A stretch of 64,000 bases of DNA, from NCBI GenBank assembly GCA_031213475.1, contig JARUPZ010000014.1, positions 7,098,174 to 7,162,173 of the forward strand, in the 5' to 3' direction. Source of the stretch: Nereocystis luetkeana. Its lineage: Eukaryota; Sar; Phaeophyceae; Laminariales; Laminariaceae. Under the pieces are notes generated by a model. The model was not told where the DNA came from. It saw nothing but the letters and a program-made list of their open reading frames with translations, and did not search any database. A program made the translations under genes and the position numbers. This document shows, one piece after another, positions 45,477 through 57,539 of the stretch (its first letter is position 1; every line of letters begins with the position of its first letter).

Positions 45477-45484
45477 GTAATAAC

Positions 45485-45917
45485 CATATTTGGTCGTGAT
45501 TACTGTGCCACTCTGTAGTAGAATTGTGGGCTGCCTGGACTTCACGGGTAAATGTTACCGTAGTTGGGTGTGGCAAAATGTGGCAGCTTTCAATAGCTGA
45601 CATCATTTGGGGTGGCAACAAGTGTAACGCCTGCCCTAAACTACCGGCAGTAACCTCCAGTACAGTATCTGGTGTAAGTCGGCGACGTACGGTCAACCAA
45701 CTAATGACCAGTCGGCGGCTTATCACAAATAGTCGGGTAGTTGGGACAGGTACACATCAACTGTAAATACGTCGCTGCCAACTCACTACTGTATCCCGAA
45801 ACGTAGGTACCATTTATATACTATTATACAATACTAACCTTCCTTATATCGCAATTAACTGTAATACCTGGTACAGTACCACTATGTACCGAAATATAGA
45901 TACTATTTATCACACTA
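45485..45917. other. Spacer, nothing recognised
   Basis: The left edge resembles the right half of the TA-flanked MITE (ATATTTGGTCGTGATTACTG). One TACCTGGTA word is at 45,865-45,873. No gene. Confidence 0.4.
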
Positions 45918-46022
45918 TTACGGGGGGCCATAGTAAATAGGACCAAATATTGCTAGTAAAAGTATGGAAATATATAAGATTTTGTGTGTACCGTGGGTCC
46001 TATTAACTATGGTCCCCCGTAA
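45918..46022. mobile_element. TA-flanked MITE
   Basis: Orientation B, with TTACGGGGGG and CCCCCGTAA ends, TA on both sides. Confidence 0.85.
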
Positions 46023-46901
46023 TAATATTCAATACAAATCATCCTCATATTGTGGGACAGAGAGTGATACCTATGCAACCCTCTTGGGGCGTCAGGGGGC
46101 AAAATTGACGAATTTAAAAAAAACGGTTACAGCACAGGCCGCTGCGTGATTGGATGGGGGGGGGGGTGTACTTGATAGGAGATACGTACTCGATATCATG
46201 CATGGCCGTAGTCGTATGACCATAGACTCTCGCGTCTCTACAATGCCGGGACGGGGCATGTTGGGTTTTCACCGACCAGGCAGGGGGGGGGTACAATGGT
46301 TGGTGTCCTGAGTTACACCGGTTGAATTCGTACAGCACGGGGGCAACATTATCCTACCCGTACTCCTAGACGATTTAATGGTTGACGATGACATCAAAAG
46401 TTATCAACCATTGTTTTCGTCGCTATCTTCAACCCCCCAAGGAGTTCAACAACAGTAACGCCTACCTGAACGGGTAACTACAGTACGTTCGTAGTGGGCG
46501 ACTCATGGCCGAGCAAGCAACTAAATAACCAGACTGGCGGCTCGTAGTAACCAGTCGATGGCTTGTTGTAGCAAAAGAGTCGGACAGTTGGGGCCGCTGC
46601 AACTATTAATAACCGTGATTTGTTGCTAAAAACAATCTGGCCGGCGAGATGCACCAATCGTCGGAGCACGGCTGCAAGTACATACCTAAAGTAGACCAAA
46701 CTAAAAGCTAGCCGGCGACCTAGTAGTCGGCCAGCTCACCCTCCCGGCGAAGGTATAAGTGGATAAACACAGAAACAATTGGCACACGTTTGTCAGCAGG
46801 CGGATAGACGTTATCGGGTAGACAGCCAGCCAGCTGTCACCTCGCGAGCCACGGAAAAATAACGCTGGTAATGGAAAGGTTTCATAGCTCGGGCCGACCA
46901 C
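46023..46901. other. Spacer, nothing recognised
   Basis: At 46,480-46,740 there is loose repetition of CCAGTCGGCGGCT-like words, also seen near 45,700-45,735. No gene was recognised. Confidence 0.4.
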
Positions 46902-47170
46902 GATCTATCTATCTATCTATCTATCTATCTATATATATACCAATATATAATATACATATACATATACCTGGTATCTATATATTTATAGAGATATATCCAT
47001 TTATATATCTACCTATCCATCTATCTATCCATCTATCTATCTATCCATCGATCCGTCTATCCATCCATCTCTCTGTCTATCAATCTATCAATCTATCTAT
47101 ATATCTATATATCTATATATATATGTACTTCGAAGTATGTCTATCTATCGATTTGCCTATCATCTATCAA
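46902..47170. repeat. (ATCT)n microsatellite
   Basis: About 270 bp of ATCT/ATCC/TATA units, perfect for seven or more units at the start and increasingly impure. The 154-codon plus frame across it reads only Ile, Tyr, Leu and Ser from the repeat. Confidence 0.9.
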
Positions 47171-48074
47171 TCTGTTTACGGTAGATACCTCCGATCAAAA
47201 GCTGCATTTAATAACAAAAAGTTGTGCGTGGATCCGTGCCGCACAGATCCAACCCAGAAAACAATGTCCTACAGTAGTAGACTCATGCATAAAGAAAGAA
47301 AAAAAAACGGCTCCGCTCCGCACGGCAACCATTGACTGCGTACTTTTTTAGAAAAATATTCCTTCCTCCACCGCTGAACACATGAGGACTTCAAGATCTA
47401 GATCATGAGGGTTTCTAGAGGCAGATTCTACACATAGACCACGGAGGGATATATCTGCCCTAAAAGGCAAACGGCTAAATGATGAGGCGGGAAACGATTA
47501 TCTCCCCGCCGTGCGAAAACGTTTGTGAGTCCACACTGAAATCCCACAATATACCCGCGAATTGCTGATGAGCGGGTAAAGACACAGTAGTAATCGGAAC
47601 CAAAAATAGGTTGTAAACCGGAGGAGGAATATGTGGACTTTGGGCTCATTTTGGTATCTGATAAATACAGCCCCGCCGCCATAAATAGCGACAGAAATAA
47701 CAAGGGAACAAGGGAGAAAACAACAAAAACTACCGATTTTTTTTTTCTCGTGCGTAGATTATAACGAACGGCGCATTTTCATTCGCTCACCGTACTTGGC
47801 ACACTTGGTACACTCGCGCTCGCGTCCTGCTGCCAGCTGCGAATCTGCCGGGCCAAGAAAATAAAAGAAGAAGAAAAAAGTGCGGCGCGGTGCAAAACGG
47901 ATCATTCCACGCTGCTGATGTAGCATTCTGACGGATAACAACAAAGGGTCGATTCTAGCGCTCTTGGCGTCCTGTGCTGCTTTGGGCAGTTAGCTGCTTC
48001 CCGCCTCGTCCATGTGCCACTTCGCCATCAAGCAGTCCGCCGCTTTGACGATCCCTTGGTATCGCCTCCCACCC
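47171..48074. other. Spacer, nothing recognised
   Basis: 0.9 kb without repeats or domains that I could support. Confidence 0.4.
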
Positions 48075-48172
48075 TTCCCAACCCGTAGGGCGGCAGTCCC
48101 AGTTTTGGTCCAAACTGCTTTGAATTTTGACGGGTTTTGTCCCCGATAAGGGATCGCAGTTCTATATGGGCT
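48075..48172. mobile_element. piggyBac-like hairpin MITE, degenerate copy
   Basis: CCCGTAGGGCGGCAGTCCC start and GGATCGCAGTTCTATATGGG end, with CAAACTGCTTTGAATTTTGA between. CCC...GGG ends remain, but the TTAA sites are lost. Confidence 0.6.
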
Positions 48173-48759
48173 AGAAGTCGCCGTGTGCCATTACTTTTAT
48201 CAGGTATATCGTGTGCTGTCATATAATTTTCAGCTTTCGATAGTTCGAAGAGTGGGTTGTGTCTAACATGTTCGATAAGATACGTGGTGTACCTGCAGTA
48301 CCGATGTCAACTTGCGCGCTCCGGAAGTCTAGCGAAATGGTCGCCGGTAGCGTTTGGTGCGCTCTACGTATCTGCGACCCGAGAACCATTTTGTCAACCC
48401 GGAGACCGCGCCGTGAGCTAGGGCCTGCGTTCCTTCATAGCGTGATAATATAGGTCTGGGATTATATTTATATAGTATGTCTCAATTTGGATTCCGTTTG
48501 ATAATTGCATCATAGCTTTATACCTGGTAACTCTATTATTTGCTTGCTCGTCTGGTTTTTCCTGTGTTTTTTGGTACCCGGTACGTGGGCATTTCATTTG
48601 CTTGCCTCGATAAATTGATTTAGTTTTTTTTGTTGTATCATGCCTTACAGTCTGTCGTCAAGGAACTCGCATCTCTATTAGTAGGTAAATAGGGCAATCA
48701 GGACGGGCACCAGGTGTACAGATGTCGTTCGAGATTTTGGAGTGACAAAGTGCACATGT
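48173..48759. other. Spacer, nothing recognised
   Basis: One TACCTGGTA word at 48,521-48,529. No gene. Confidence 0.4.
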
Positions 48760-48915
48760 CGAAAGAAAATATGCAGATGAATCGCTTACAGATAGATCAC
48801 CTACAGATAAATCATCTACAGATAGACCATCTACATATATATATCACCTACAAATAGATAATCTTCAGATAGATCACCTACAAATAGATAATCTAGAGAT
48901 AGATCATCTAGGTCC
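48760..48915. repeat. CAGATAGATCA minisatellite
   Basis: About eight imperfect units of 16-18 bp of the form CTACAGATAGATCA, alternating with ATAGATAAT variants. Confidence 0.8.
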
Positions 48916-49179
48916 TAGTCTGCCGTTATGATATATTATGCAGGATATCTAAAGTACAGACCCAACCCAAGGAGCATATGCTTGAATCATGCTGACTACA
49001 TGGCTCCCACCCGGCAACATGAGCTAGATCATACAGATCATACAGATCAGACAGATCAGGAGTATACCTGCCCTGAAATATCTAGATCATCGAGTGGGAA
49101 TGACCTGTGAATGATCTGTGAAAATACTGTCGCAAGCAAAAGTGATATTTACAGCACAGGCCCACGAAGAATAAAATAC

Positions 49180-49470
49180 CAGCCAGTCGGGTCAGAAGGC
49201 ATTGAAAACTCTCACGGGTCGGATCACGAGGTTTTATGAATCTCACGGGTCGGGGCAGGCCACGAAACCTCTCACGAGTCGGATCGGGTCGGGTCGGATC
49301 ACGAGGTTTCCATAATCTCACGGGTCGCGACACCTCCCTAAATTTTCTCACGAGTCGGATCGGGTCGGGTCGGATCATGAGGTTTTCAGAATCTCACGGG
49401 TCGGGACAGGTCACCCTGACCCGAACCGAACCGACCCGTGAGGTTCGACCTGACCTGTGAATAGCCCCTG
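49180..49470. mobile_element. Partial element with GGGTC array, related to 30,004-30,770
   Basis: About 290 bp of CTCACGGGTCGG and CGGGTCGGGTCGG units spaced by GATCACGAGGTTT. The right end, inverted, reads CAGGGGCTATTCACAGGTCA, comparable to the CAGGGCTTTTCGTGGGTCA end of the element at 30 kb. The left end and target duplication were not identified. Confidence 0.6.
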
Positions 49471-50757
49471 GAAAATAGAGAGAGCGTTTGGACAGTTAAC
49501 ATGAAGACCAAACGTTCCTTATCTTGACAGGAACAGAAGAGTGGTGCCTAACAAGAACAGAAGGCTGACTATCTTGGTGGAGGGCGTTCAAGAAACTTCG
49601 ATTCAGAAATCGTGCTCAGCCACGAGCTGCTAGACCAAAATATTACCGGTACATACCAGGAGTTTACATACAGCCAATGCTTGAGGGTGTTCCGGGATGG
49701 TGTCACAAAAAAAACACACACTCTTAATAGGTTTTGTTCACGTTGTGTGTATTCCTTAAGGAGGAGCGCCCAGGCTGTAACGAAATGTGCATCCAGACCA
49801 ACGTATGGAGATGTAAACCGTGTGCATCCGTATAAAAGAGCGCAACGGAATATACACCCAGGATCAACGGAAGGAGACTTGAAATATTTTCATCCATAAA
49901 AAGAGCGTCCATTGAGTTCGCCCAGGCGTTTTTTGCGATCGTTTTCTGAGCGCTCGATTTTTTTTATCTAGAACGGTTTTGTCAATACCAACAAAAAAAA
50001 CGGTGTTTTCCGGAAATATCTGGCGCGAGAGCCGTTCCGAAGAGACAACCAACGTTCTCGTTCATGATAGCACCCTTCACCGTTCGTTGTCGGCTAAATG
50101 AGGGCTGATAAAAACGATCGCACCTAACTAACCCCGGGCAAGAACTCTACGCTCTGTGCGGCACTGGTACGACACGCTTGCCACATGACGATACGTTCTG
50201 CCATACCAACGAACTGACCGCTTTCTTGCACGCTCTCTGCCAAAAGGCTGCTATTAACATCAACACCAAGGACCGCTGTAATCTGAACACGTTTTGTCCC
50301 CAGAACTGCCAGATTTATTGACGGTCAGTTTTTTTCGCGGATTTTGTTTTCAAGTTCCGGACGTTCCAGTTTGTTTTTTTTCCCAAAAATATGAAAAAAA
50401 AAAAAAAAAATGTTGCGTTCCCCTCTGTTGGATTTTCCTATTTGTGACAGAACGCCTCCATATCTTGATAAATATTTCTGAAAAATCCCCAATCTAAAAA
50501 TCCTGGAAGTGAAGGTCTCCGACAACAACTTGCCTCAACACCGCACACTCCCGTCGCTTTTTAGGGTGGCTACGAGTTCTTATTTCCATTTTGTTGTCTT
50601 TGACAAAAAGTACACGTCTAGGGTCTGTCTCGTTTTATTGTGTTCTCGTGTCCGGTACGTTGGCATTTCATGTACTTCCCCTACGCTCAGTTGCGATGGT
50701 GGCTATCTCTATCTAACAGCAGTCTTGTGACCACTGCACTCGCATCTATCTCCCTGT
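49471..50757. other. Spacer, nothing recognised
   Basis: 1.3 kb. Only short unsupported frames and an A-run near 50,393-50,410. Confidence 0.45.
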
Positions 50758-50862
50758 CACGGGGGGGCATAGTTAATAGGACCTATGGTATGCATAAAAA
50801 CCTATATATTTGACCATTTTTACTAACAATATTTGGTCCTCTTAACTATGGCCCCCCGTAAT
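50758..50862. mobile_element. TA-flanked MITE
   Basis: Orientation A, well preserved: CATAGTTAATAGGACCTATG start, GGCCCCCCGTA end. Left flank CA, right flank TA. Confidence 0.85.
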
Positions 50863-51988
50863 AGGACAAAATAATCGATGGGTACCAACGACGGCTTGAC
50901 CGACACAACGGCAACAACTTCACCGTTGTCAATCGTCCACCGCTATGCCCCTAACTAGACGGACCATTAGCACACCATCACCAACATTCAGACAAAACGG
51001 TCAATACACTTGAGGGACGGAGTGCCCTATTCAGCAGCGTCAGCATCCAGAAGTGTCACTCCTTTCAACCACTGTGGCTCGGAGACACCAACCATTGCAT
51101 CATCCCCCATTCACGCATCGGCCGTTTCTGTGTATTCGACGAGTACGAAGTGTCGCCAATTCCCCCTTCCTCAAAGCCCTCAGAGGGTCAACGCGAAGAC
51201 AGCAACACACACGTTACTCATACCGTAGCCCCGAATGAGCTATTTTCACGAGTAATGCGAACAAAAACGCACATATGCATGTCATACAAGGTACCAGGCG
51301 GTTTCCTATGCGTATCAGATTTTTGAGCTTCAGATTTCGACCCGATCGCATTTTCGGCTGTGAACTCGGCAAAACGAAACAGTTTTCCTGTGCGGAAAAG
51401 TCGGATTTTATTGTTCGTGCAAGAGATTCGAGCAAACGCCGAGAGCAACTGCCATTGTTGTGGTCTGGCGCCGCGAAGAGACGCGCTGGGTGTGCTGCAC
51501 TGCACGGAGGACTCAAGGGTCCAAGCCAACGCTGACTGCCTTTGGTCTGGCGGTGAGCAGACGTGCCGAGTGCGCTAGAGTCAACCTGTCTTGGTATTTT
51601 GTATTTCACAGTTTGACTGATTGCGGGTGTTGCAGCTGTCGTCGAAGAGTTTGTATTCACGGAGAGGTAGTCACAGAGTGCGCTTCTCATAGTCTAGGTC
51701 CACGCCCGCACCAGCCGACTGCAGTCTGGCCGGGGAAAGACGCGCCGCCCGCCGACAGCGCGTGGGGCGCGGAGCAACCTCGCCATATAGCTAAGTCGCC
51801 ATCCAGCTCATCGATCGCTCTGCTGCTGCTTACTGTCGTAGATAACATCTTCAATATAGAGGCCATGCCCTTTTCCGATTTGAAAAGCTGATGGCCCAAG
51901 TCGTCGAAAATCGGGTCAAAACCTGACCACTTCGGCCATCGGATTCTCAAATAAATCCAGTCAGATTTTGCATATTCGTACTGCACAT
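50863..51988. other. Spacer, possible but unsupported frames
   Basis: Frames of 143-158 codons lie on both strands at 51,214-52,151. None has a domain or clear codon preference, and the minus frame 51,687-52,151 runs into the neighbouring transposon. Not called. Confidence 0.35.
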
Positions 51989-52821
51989 GACCCATATGCC
52001 AATGGAAACGCGAAGTCAAAAAGTTTTCTTCCAAAAATACTGCTTTCAAAGAACACCCAAAAATATCCTCGTACCGCCGCTGTGAAAAAAAAGGGGGGGG
52101 GGGGGAATATGTTTCCTTCTTCTTTCTTTCAAACGGCTGCAGGCGGCGCAATTTGTATTTTCATGTACAAATTGCCAATGCGCTGATACTTATAAGCTCG
52201 TGCGACGATAGACGCTCGATCTCGTCATAGACCCAGCCCACGGCCAACTCGCTCGGTGTCGGGCAAGGCCAACGAGTACAGACGGCGGCCTCGAAGATAT
52301 CAGGTGGATCAATGGTCTAGGGGGCGAGAGCTTGCCGGCGGCGTCCGACGGCATCTTCCCAAACCTGTACAAAAATGTCTATTTTTTTGCCATTCGAGAC
52401 GGACGCAGAAGTTTTTGCCTTCTGTTTAGGGCACACCAGCGGCCAAGTGTTTTTTCATCAGACGTCTGGTCAGCTCCCGCCACATGACGCCGGCCATGGT
52501 GTGAAGACGGTGACCCTAGGGTGGGTGGGAGCTCCTAACGAGCGCACTCTGTTCAGAATTGATGACGCAGTCGTTGATTTTGTCGATCGATGTCTGTCAA
52601 GGTCGAACCAAAGATCGGCCTGAGTTTTTTTTAAAGCCGATGTCGGCCCCAACATCGGCCCCAGATTTGCTTTTTTCGGGTTTTTCCAAAAGTTTGGAAC
52701 TTTTTATTTTTTCTAAACGTGCCTATAGGAAGCATGTTTCGAAAACAATCTGAGGGTATCTTTTAAAATTCAAACTTTTTATTGATACTTCGCTTTCCCA
52801 TTCATTGGCACTCGTAAGGTC
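51989..52821. mobile_element. Non-autonomous Harbinger-like element, copy 2
   Basis: 833 bp, similar along its whole length to 40,759-41,590, with long identical stretches such as GTGAAGACGGTGACCCTAGG. The left end is GACCCATATGCCAATGG; the right end is diverged, with extra bases within CATTGGCA...GGTC. No target duplication remains, suggesting this copy is older. Confidence 0.8.
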
Positions 52822-54233
52822 AAGTACATACATGTTTTTTTGGCAGGGGTCGAAAAAAAGCCATCTGGAGCTCGAAATCGAACTGCACAGGAACCAGCCT
52901 GAAATTCGTCGGTCCGAATTCGGAAAATATGTAACTAGGTCTACAGCAGTGTTTGAGAATGCAGGTACTCCGATCCCAAAATCGATGTTCGCTATATGAT
53001 TGAGCGCGTGGTCTCCCAACATCTGAATCAAGTTGTTTTCTTCAGGTTATGTGTAGGCACCACGGGTTCCACGTACATCTGCAGAGGGCCACCAGTCACC
53101 AAGCTTCGTTAGTTTCGCCACGGCGGGCGCTCTAAGAGTATCTGTTCTGCCCCCCCCCCCCCCCCCCCCTTTGCCAGTTTTGGAGCCTCTCGACGATCCT
53201 CGTGGAACCGCCTGCTCGGCGCGAAGTTATTTGCCGTGCCTAACCTGAGGCCACCTCCAGGCGGGGGGTGAGGCAGACGGACTGCATTCTCTGGGCCCAA
53301 GATGTTGTACGAACAACAACCGAGTACACATGACAACAACTGACGCACGTCATACACCCCAAAGAAGATTGGCATCAGCGTGCGTATGTAGGCGGATACG
53401 TGCGTACAGGGTCAAGACATGAGAACTGTATCCGAGGGACCGGGATCAGCGTACGCAGATAAAAAAACAGCAGTGTACTGGCACGTACGTATTGCGCCTC
53501 GGAATGGCTGAAAATCAGGCAAAAAACATATAGTTCAAAGCTCGACAAAGTACGTACATAAATACAGATGTACATTGCCACTGCTGTCAAGCCATCATCA
53601 GGTGCATGTGATGTGAGGCCCGCCAATGGCAGGGCTTCTAGGCGTGTGGTTTGGTACTTATCTTGTGATGTGTAACTGGTTTTGGCACAAAAGTGATAAA
53701 AGGGTGTACCTGATCTTGGCAAACTACTATTTTTCTCCTGTCCAACCCATTCTGAATGCATACGAGCACCAACCTCTCGTTTGAGAGACTGCTTGCACTT
53801 TTCTCCGCCAGGCACTTCATGACCACGACCACGTGAGCATGATGGCTTGTACGACCTCTCTAGGTCAACGCATCGGTCCTCGCAAGTATAAGTACGTACG
53901 ACCAAACGGACACTGGGTGTACTGCATGTGTCGTTAATCGGGTAGAACCAACGGCTTTTATCTTCGTACAGGGGGAAACACGTGTCCTTCGTATAACGAT
54001 TTTTTTTTACAGCTAGCTAGAGCATGGGCCAAACGAAGAAACCAACACTCGCCCGCGCAGCTGGGGGGGTAGAGGAGGGCTGTGTCTGGCATGGGGACAA
54101 CGTAAAGCGCTGTACGTGCGACACGTGCGCACCATGACGATACCTGCTCATATGCGCGGCCGCATGTTTTTCACGTCGAGACTGGAGGATTGGTTCGATC
54201 GCGCTCACTCATGGCTCGTTCGACATCGAGGTT
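52822..54233. other. Spacer with C homopolymer
   Basis: A run of about 19 C at 53,151-53,169. The 176-codon minus frame at 53,375-53,905 shows no family features. Nothing else was recognised. Confidence 0.4.
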
Positions 54234-54569
54234 GTGCATACAGACAGTACATATACGTACGCATGTGGGTCCCAAGTCTCAAGTCCCAAGCCTTCCAAGC
54301 TTCAAGTCGTCAACAACGGATCACCTTTGCTCGCCAGCAAATTGAAATTCGTCGCTACTCACCGCGAGACAGGTCCATCCTGGCCACTAGGAGGAGAAGA
54401 GGAGAAGGCACGTCGGGAGGGATTAGACACTTTGTGGCCCGCTCTTGTGAAGGCGGTCGCTGCGAGTAGGCACGGCGTGCCACTCGCTGCTGCTGCTGCT
54501 GATGATGATGTCGAGGGCGGCCGGCACAACGGGTTCGGCAAAGGTCTTCTTCTGTGTTCGAACGAGTAG
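54234..54569 (+). CDS. Hypothetical small protein, uncertain
   Basis: A 111-codon frame whose second half has ordinary protein composition (a Glu/Arg helix-like EEEKARREGLDTLWPALVKAV, then an Ala/Asp run from a GCTGCTGCTGATGATGATG repeat). The start is arbitrary, and the first part may be intron or spacer. No family is recognised. The minus strand has an overlapping Pro/Ser/Arg-rich frame. Confidence 0.2.
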   Translation: MHTDSTYTYACGSQVSSPKPSKLQVVNNGSPLLASKLKFVATHRETGPSWPLGGEEEKARREGLDTLWPALVKAVAASRHGVPLAAAAADDDVEGGRHNGFGKGLLLCSNE

Positions 54570-55274
54570 TCACGGGCTGGGGAGATGCTGGAGTTGAACC
54601 TCCGCCGCCAAATGGGGAAGATCACACGCGAAGAGAGGAGCGGACGTTCTGGGGGGGTAGCACAGGCTACTGAAAGAGAGAAGTCTCGAGGAAGGTCTGA
54701 TGTTCGCTACTTCTGCCCTCACTCTGTGGTGTCTCTGCTCTCAGGGAGACAGTTGGTTGCTCGTTTGTTCCGACGTGTAGGGTTTATATGTGCGTAGGCG
54801 TCCACCTACCGGGAAAGATCTTCAGCATTTTAAATTCAAAAATCGATTCGATTCTTCACTACAAAATGGTACAAAATGAACAAAATCAAGGATGGAAAAT
54901 TCGACAGATGGACAACGTGGAACAATTTCAAATCAAATCGATTTTTGTTTGTCGATTTTTTATAAGATGGTCTACGTGAATCCGTGATTTTTTGGGATGC
55001 CATACAAGTTTGTGATCATCAAGAAGCGAATCTACTTTTTTTTCCTTTTTTTCCTCAATATTGTCCCGGGGGTCCCTATAGGTTAAGGCCTACGCACATA
55101 TGAACCCCCTCGGTAGACAGAACAAACTCAGGAGCAGCAGTCCTTTCTCTGTCTCCCGCGCAGAGACACCGAGAAAGAGAATAAGTCCAAGAGCTGAGCT
55201 TCCTCAAGACTTTCACCTTCCTGCGAGATTCTCCCGCCCTCCGCACGTGTGTCTTTCCTACTGAGACGGCTAAC

Positions 55275-55890
55275 GAACTTTCGTCAACATCATCAATCTG
55301 CCACCTGATACAACCCGGTATTCGTACACAGCGGTTGTGCCGGAAGTCGACGGGAGCAGCGAGTGGCGCGCCCAGGTGCTTGGTTGCTTACCGCGACCCC
55401 TCCTACGGACAGACCTCCTGCCATTCTCGGTCTGCTGTTATCCGGTGGCCACCAGCATGGACCTGTCTAGCGGTGAGTGCGAAAAGTAAATTGGTGCCTG
55501 GTAGCAGTATTAATAGTCAATTTGCTGGTGGGTGGGTGAATGAATGTGCTTTGTTCCTGCTATCTGTTGATGTTGATGTTGCGGTGGTCTTCACATCTAA
55601 CCGTTCTTTCGTTCTGTCTCTGTCCATCGACAGCCAGCACAGCACCCAGCGCCCGCAAGCACTCCTGTTTCACGGCCCCTTTAGAGAGGGCATACGTATA
55701 TATGATACAGGTTCTAGGCCGGTGGTCGGTCGTGGTCACAAGCTGCGAGGCAGAAACGAAAAGCACACAGCAGTCCCAAATGAAACGAGAAGGAAAGAAT
55801 AAACAAGTACCACCTGGTACCTGGTACCAGGTAGGCACAATTCGATGCGAGTCGACGAAGGAAGAAAAGGCTGAAATCTTCTCGCGATAA
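55275..55890 (+). CDS. Possible two-exon gene fragment, uncertain
   Basis: An open stretch about 55,275-55,471 ends at CTAGCG/GTGAGTGCG, a good donor. After 160 bp, TCTGTCTCTGTCCATCGACAG at about 55,632 is a good acceptor and is followed by an open frame to 55,890 in the compatible phase. The TAA at the end follows a Lys/Glu-rich tail whose DNA contains overlapping TACCTGGTA words. No domain was recognised. The splice-site pair is the only positive evidence. Confidence 0.2.
55818..55833. repeat. TACCTGGTACCAGGTA palindromic word
   Basis: Two overlapping copies of the 9-bp word in head-to-head order, preceded by a further CACCTGGTA half. Confidence 0.85.
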
Positions 55891-56082
55891 AAATGAAGGC
55901 ACGTACCGTACCGGGAAGGGGGGAGAAGAGCCTGCTATGTGACCCCGGATCTGAGTTACGAGTTGGAAGGAGAGAGAGAAGAAGATGGGCGAAGATAATA
56001 AATGGGATGAGAAAAAAAAAAAAAAAACATACCAACACCAACACAGAGGCACCTGCGCCCTGCGCCCCGCGAGCCCTCTGTT

Positions 56083-56199
56083 TCGAGGGACCATAGTAAA
56101 TAGGTCCAAATTTTGTCAGTAAAAATACGTAAATTTATACCAGGTACCTGGTAGGCTTTTGTCTATACGATAGGTCCTATTTACTACTGTCCCCCGTAT
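56083..56199. mobile_element. TA-flanked MITE carrying an inserted TACCAGGTACCTGGTA
   Basis: Orientation B. Compared with the copies at 39,798 and 59,366, it has 14 extra bases (CCAGGTACCTGGTA, 56,140-56,153) after the TATA in its middle. This can be read as CCAGGTACCTGG inserted at a TA that was duplicated. Confidence 0.85.
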
Positions 56200-57001
56200 A
56201 GTACCATACCAGGTACGTTCAGCAGTACTGTATTAATAGTATGATATGGTATCCCTCAAGTATGGTCGTGAAAACACTTCGTGCATCAACGCCAATATGG
56301 CATGATATACTACTGTAGTAGAAAGCAGGGATGCGTAAGTTTTTTGGGGGGGGGGAACAAAAATTGTCACCCCCGGGTGGTCCATGCACTACATGAAGCA
56401 CAAGTATAAGATTCGTTCAGGCCTTTGGACAGTCATTTTCGATCATTTTCACTCTATTATACACTCTGCCTGCACCCGACAGCTAGTCGTAGCAGTTGCG
56501 TACAATGCAAGTACTCGAGTAAATGTTCATCGGTATCAGTTGATTTTCCACTTGTTCATGTCCTCGCTGATTTCGTCCTGCGGCCATATAATACTGGAAT
56601 AATAGCACTATTGCTGTAGTGCTGATAGCGATCTCTCATGCACGAGCACACTTATGTCGCGAGGTAAATCAGCAAGACAAAGCGCAAAGCAGGAAGTGAA
56701 CAGTAACAGCAGTGCGCTTCTTCGTGCGCGTGTAGCGATCGCGGCCTTATCCGCGACTAGAACCTGTAAACATGAACGCTGGACGCCTCAACGAGATCCC
56801 AGCGTCCCAGCTGCATCTGCGCCGAGTGCACCCTTTCAATCCGAATATGTTATGAATAGCTCATATATATGATTATGTCAGTACTTCCCTTCCATGATTC
56901 CGCTCGCCTCAAAATTAAATCCCTCGCAGCAAAACATCACAGCAGTGTGTACGCAAACACGACGGGCAGCGCTACATTCGCAAATAGTCGCAACCCGAAA
57001 A
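56200..57001. other. Spacer, nothing recognised
   Basis: 0.8 kb with one TACCAGGTA word at 56,207-56,215. Short frames only. Confidence 0.4.
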
Positions 57002-57263
57002 TCAGAAATCGAAGTCAACATCGCCGTCCGAGTCCGAGCTCTCAATCTCCTCTTCATCGTCAAGAAAACCATCTGACTCCACTGACTCAGGCAGGGTCCC
57101 AGGCGATGAACGGCCTAGGGCCGTAGTCCTTCGCTACGAGCTTCAAGCTGGCCCGGACGAAGAGAAGCTTCTTCGCCTTGGCAGTGCTGATGCGCGCATG
57201 CTCTTCGTAGCTCTGGGGTCCGCCAGAGGATAGATCGACCTCGGCGTTACGCCTGAACGCCAT
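57002..57263 (-). pseudogene. Small basic ORF with out-of-frame acidic tail, function unknown
   Basis: From the ATG at 57,261-57,263 a 58-codon frame reads MAFRRNAEVDLSSGGPQSYE and continues through a Lys/Ala helix-like part to a TGA at 57,087. Directly after, in another phase, comes a strongly acidic stretch (DDEEEIESSDSDGDVDFDF) ending at 57,002. A basic domain followed by an acidic tail is protein-like. The phase change could be a one-base lesion or a short intron. No family is recognised. Confidence 0.35.
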
Positions 57264-57539
57264 TGTAGTGCTACTCCGTCACACCGGCACACAGCCTTTG
57301 TGTCCTGCGTGTGGCGTAGCTCTCGGTTGTCTGTGGGCGCCTACGTAGCGCTCTGCTCTGCTGCACAGCTTAGCAGCGTTTAAAATAAAAAACGGGGGGG
57401 GGGTCCATTCTGTATGGAGGCGTTATTTGCCCGGGGATAGGGGACGACGTATAGAATTTCCTCTGAAACAAATTATTGCCTGGAGCCCTATTAATTTCGG
57501 GTAATTACCGCTACCGGGAAAATACGCATCCCTGGTAGA

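Noticed and set aside
46871-47335. 154-codon Ile/Tyr/Leu/Ser-rich plus frame
   Set aside because: Translation of the (ATCT)n microsatellite.
53375-53905. 176-codon minus frame as a gene
   Set aside because: No domain, codon bias or neighbouring support; overlapped by other frames.
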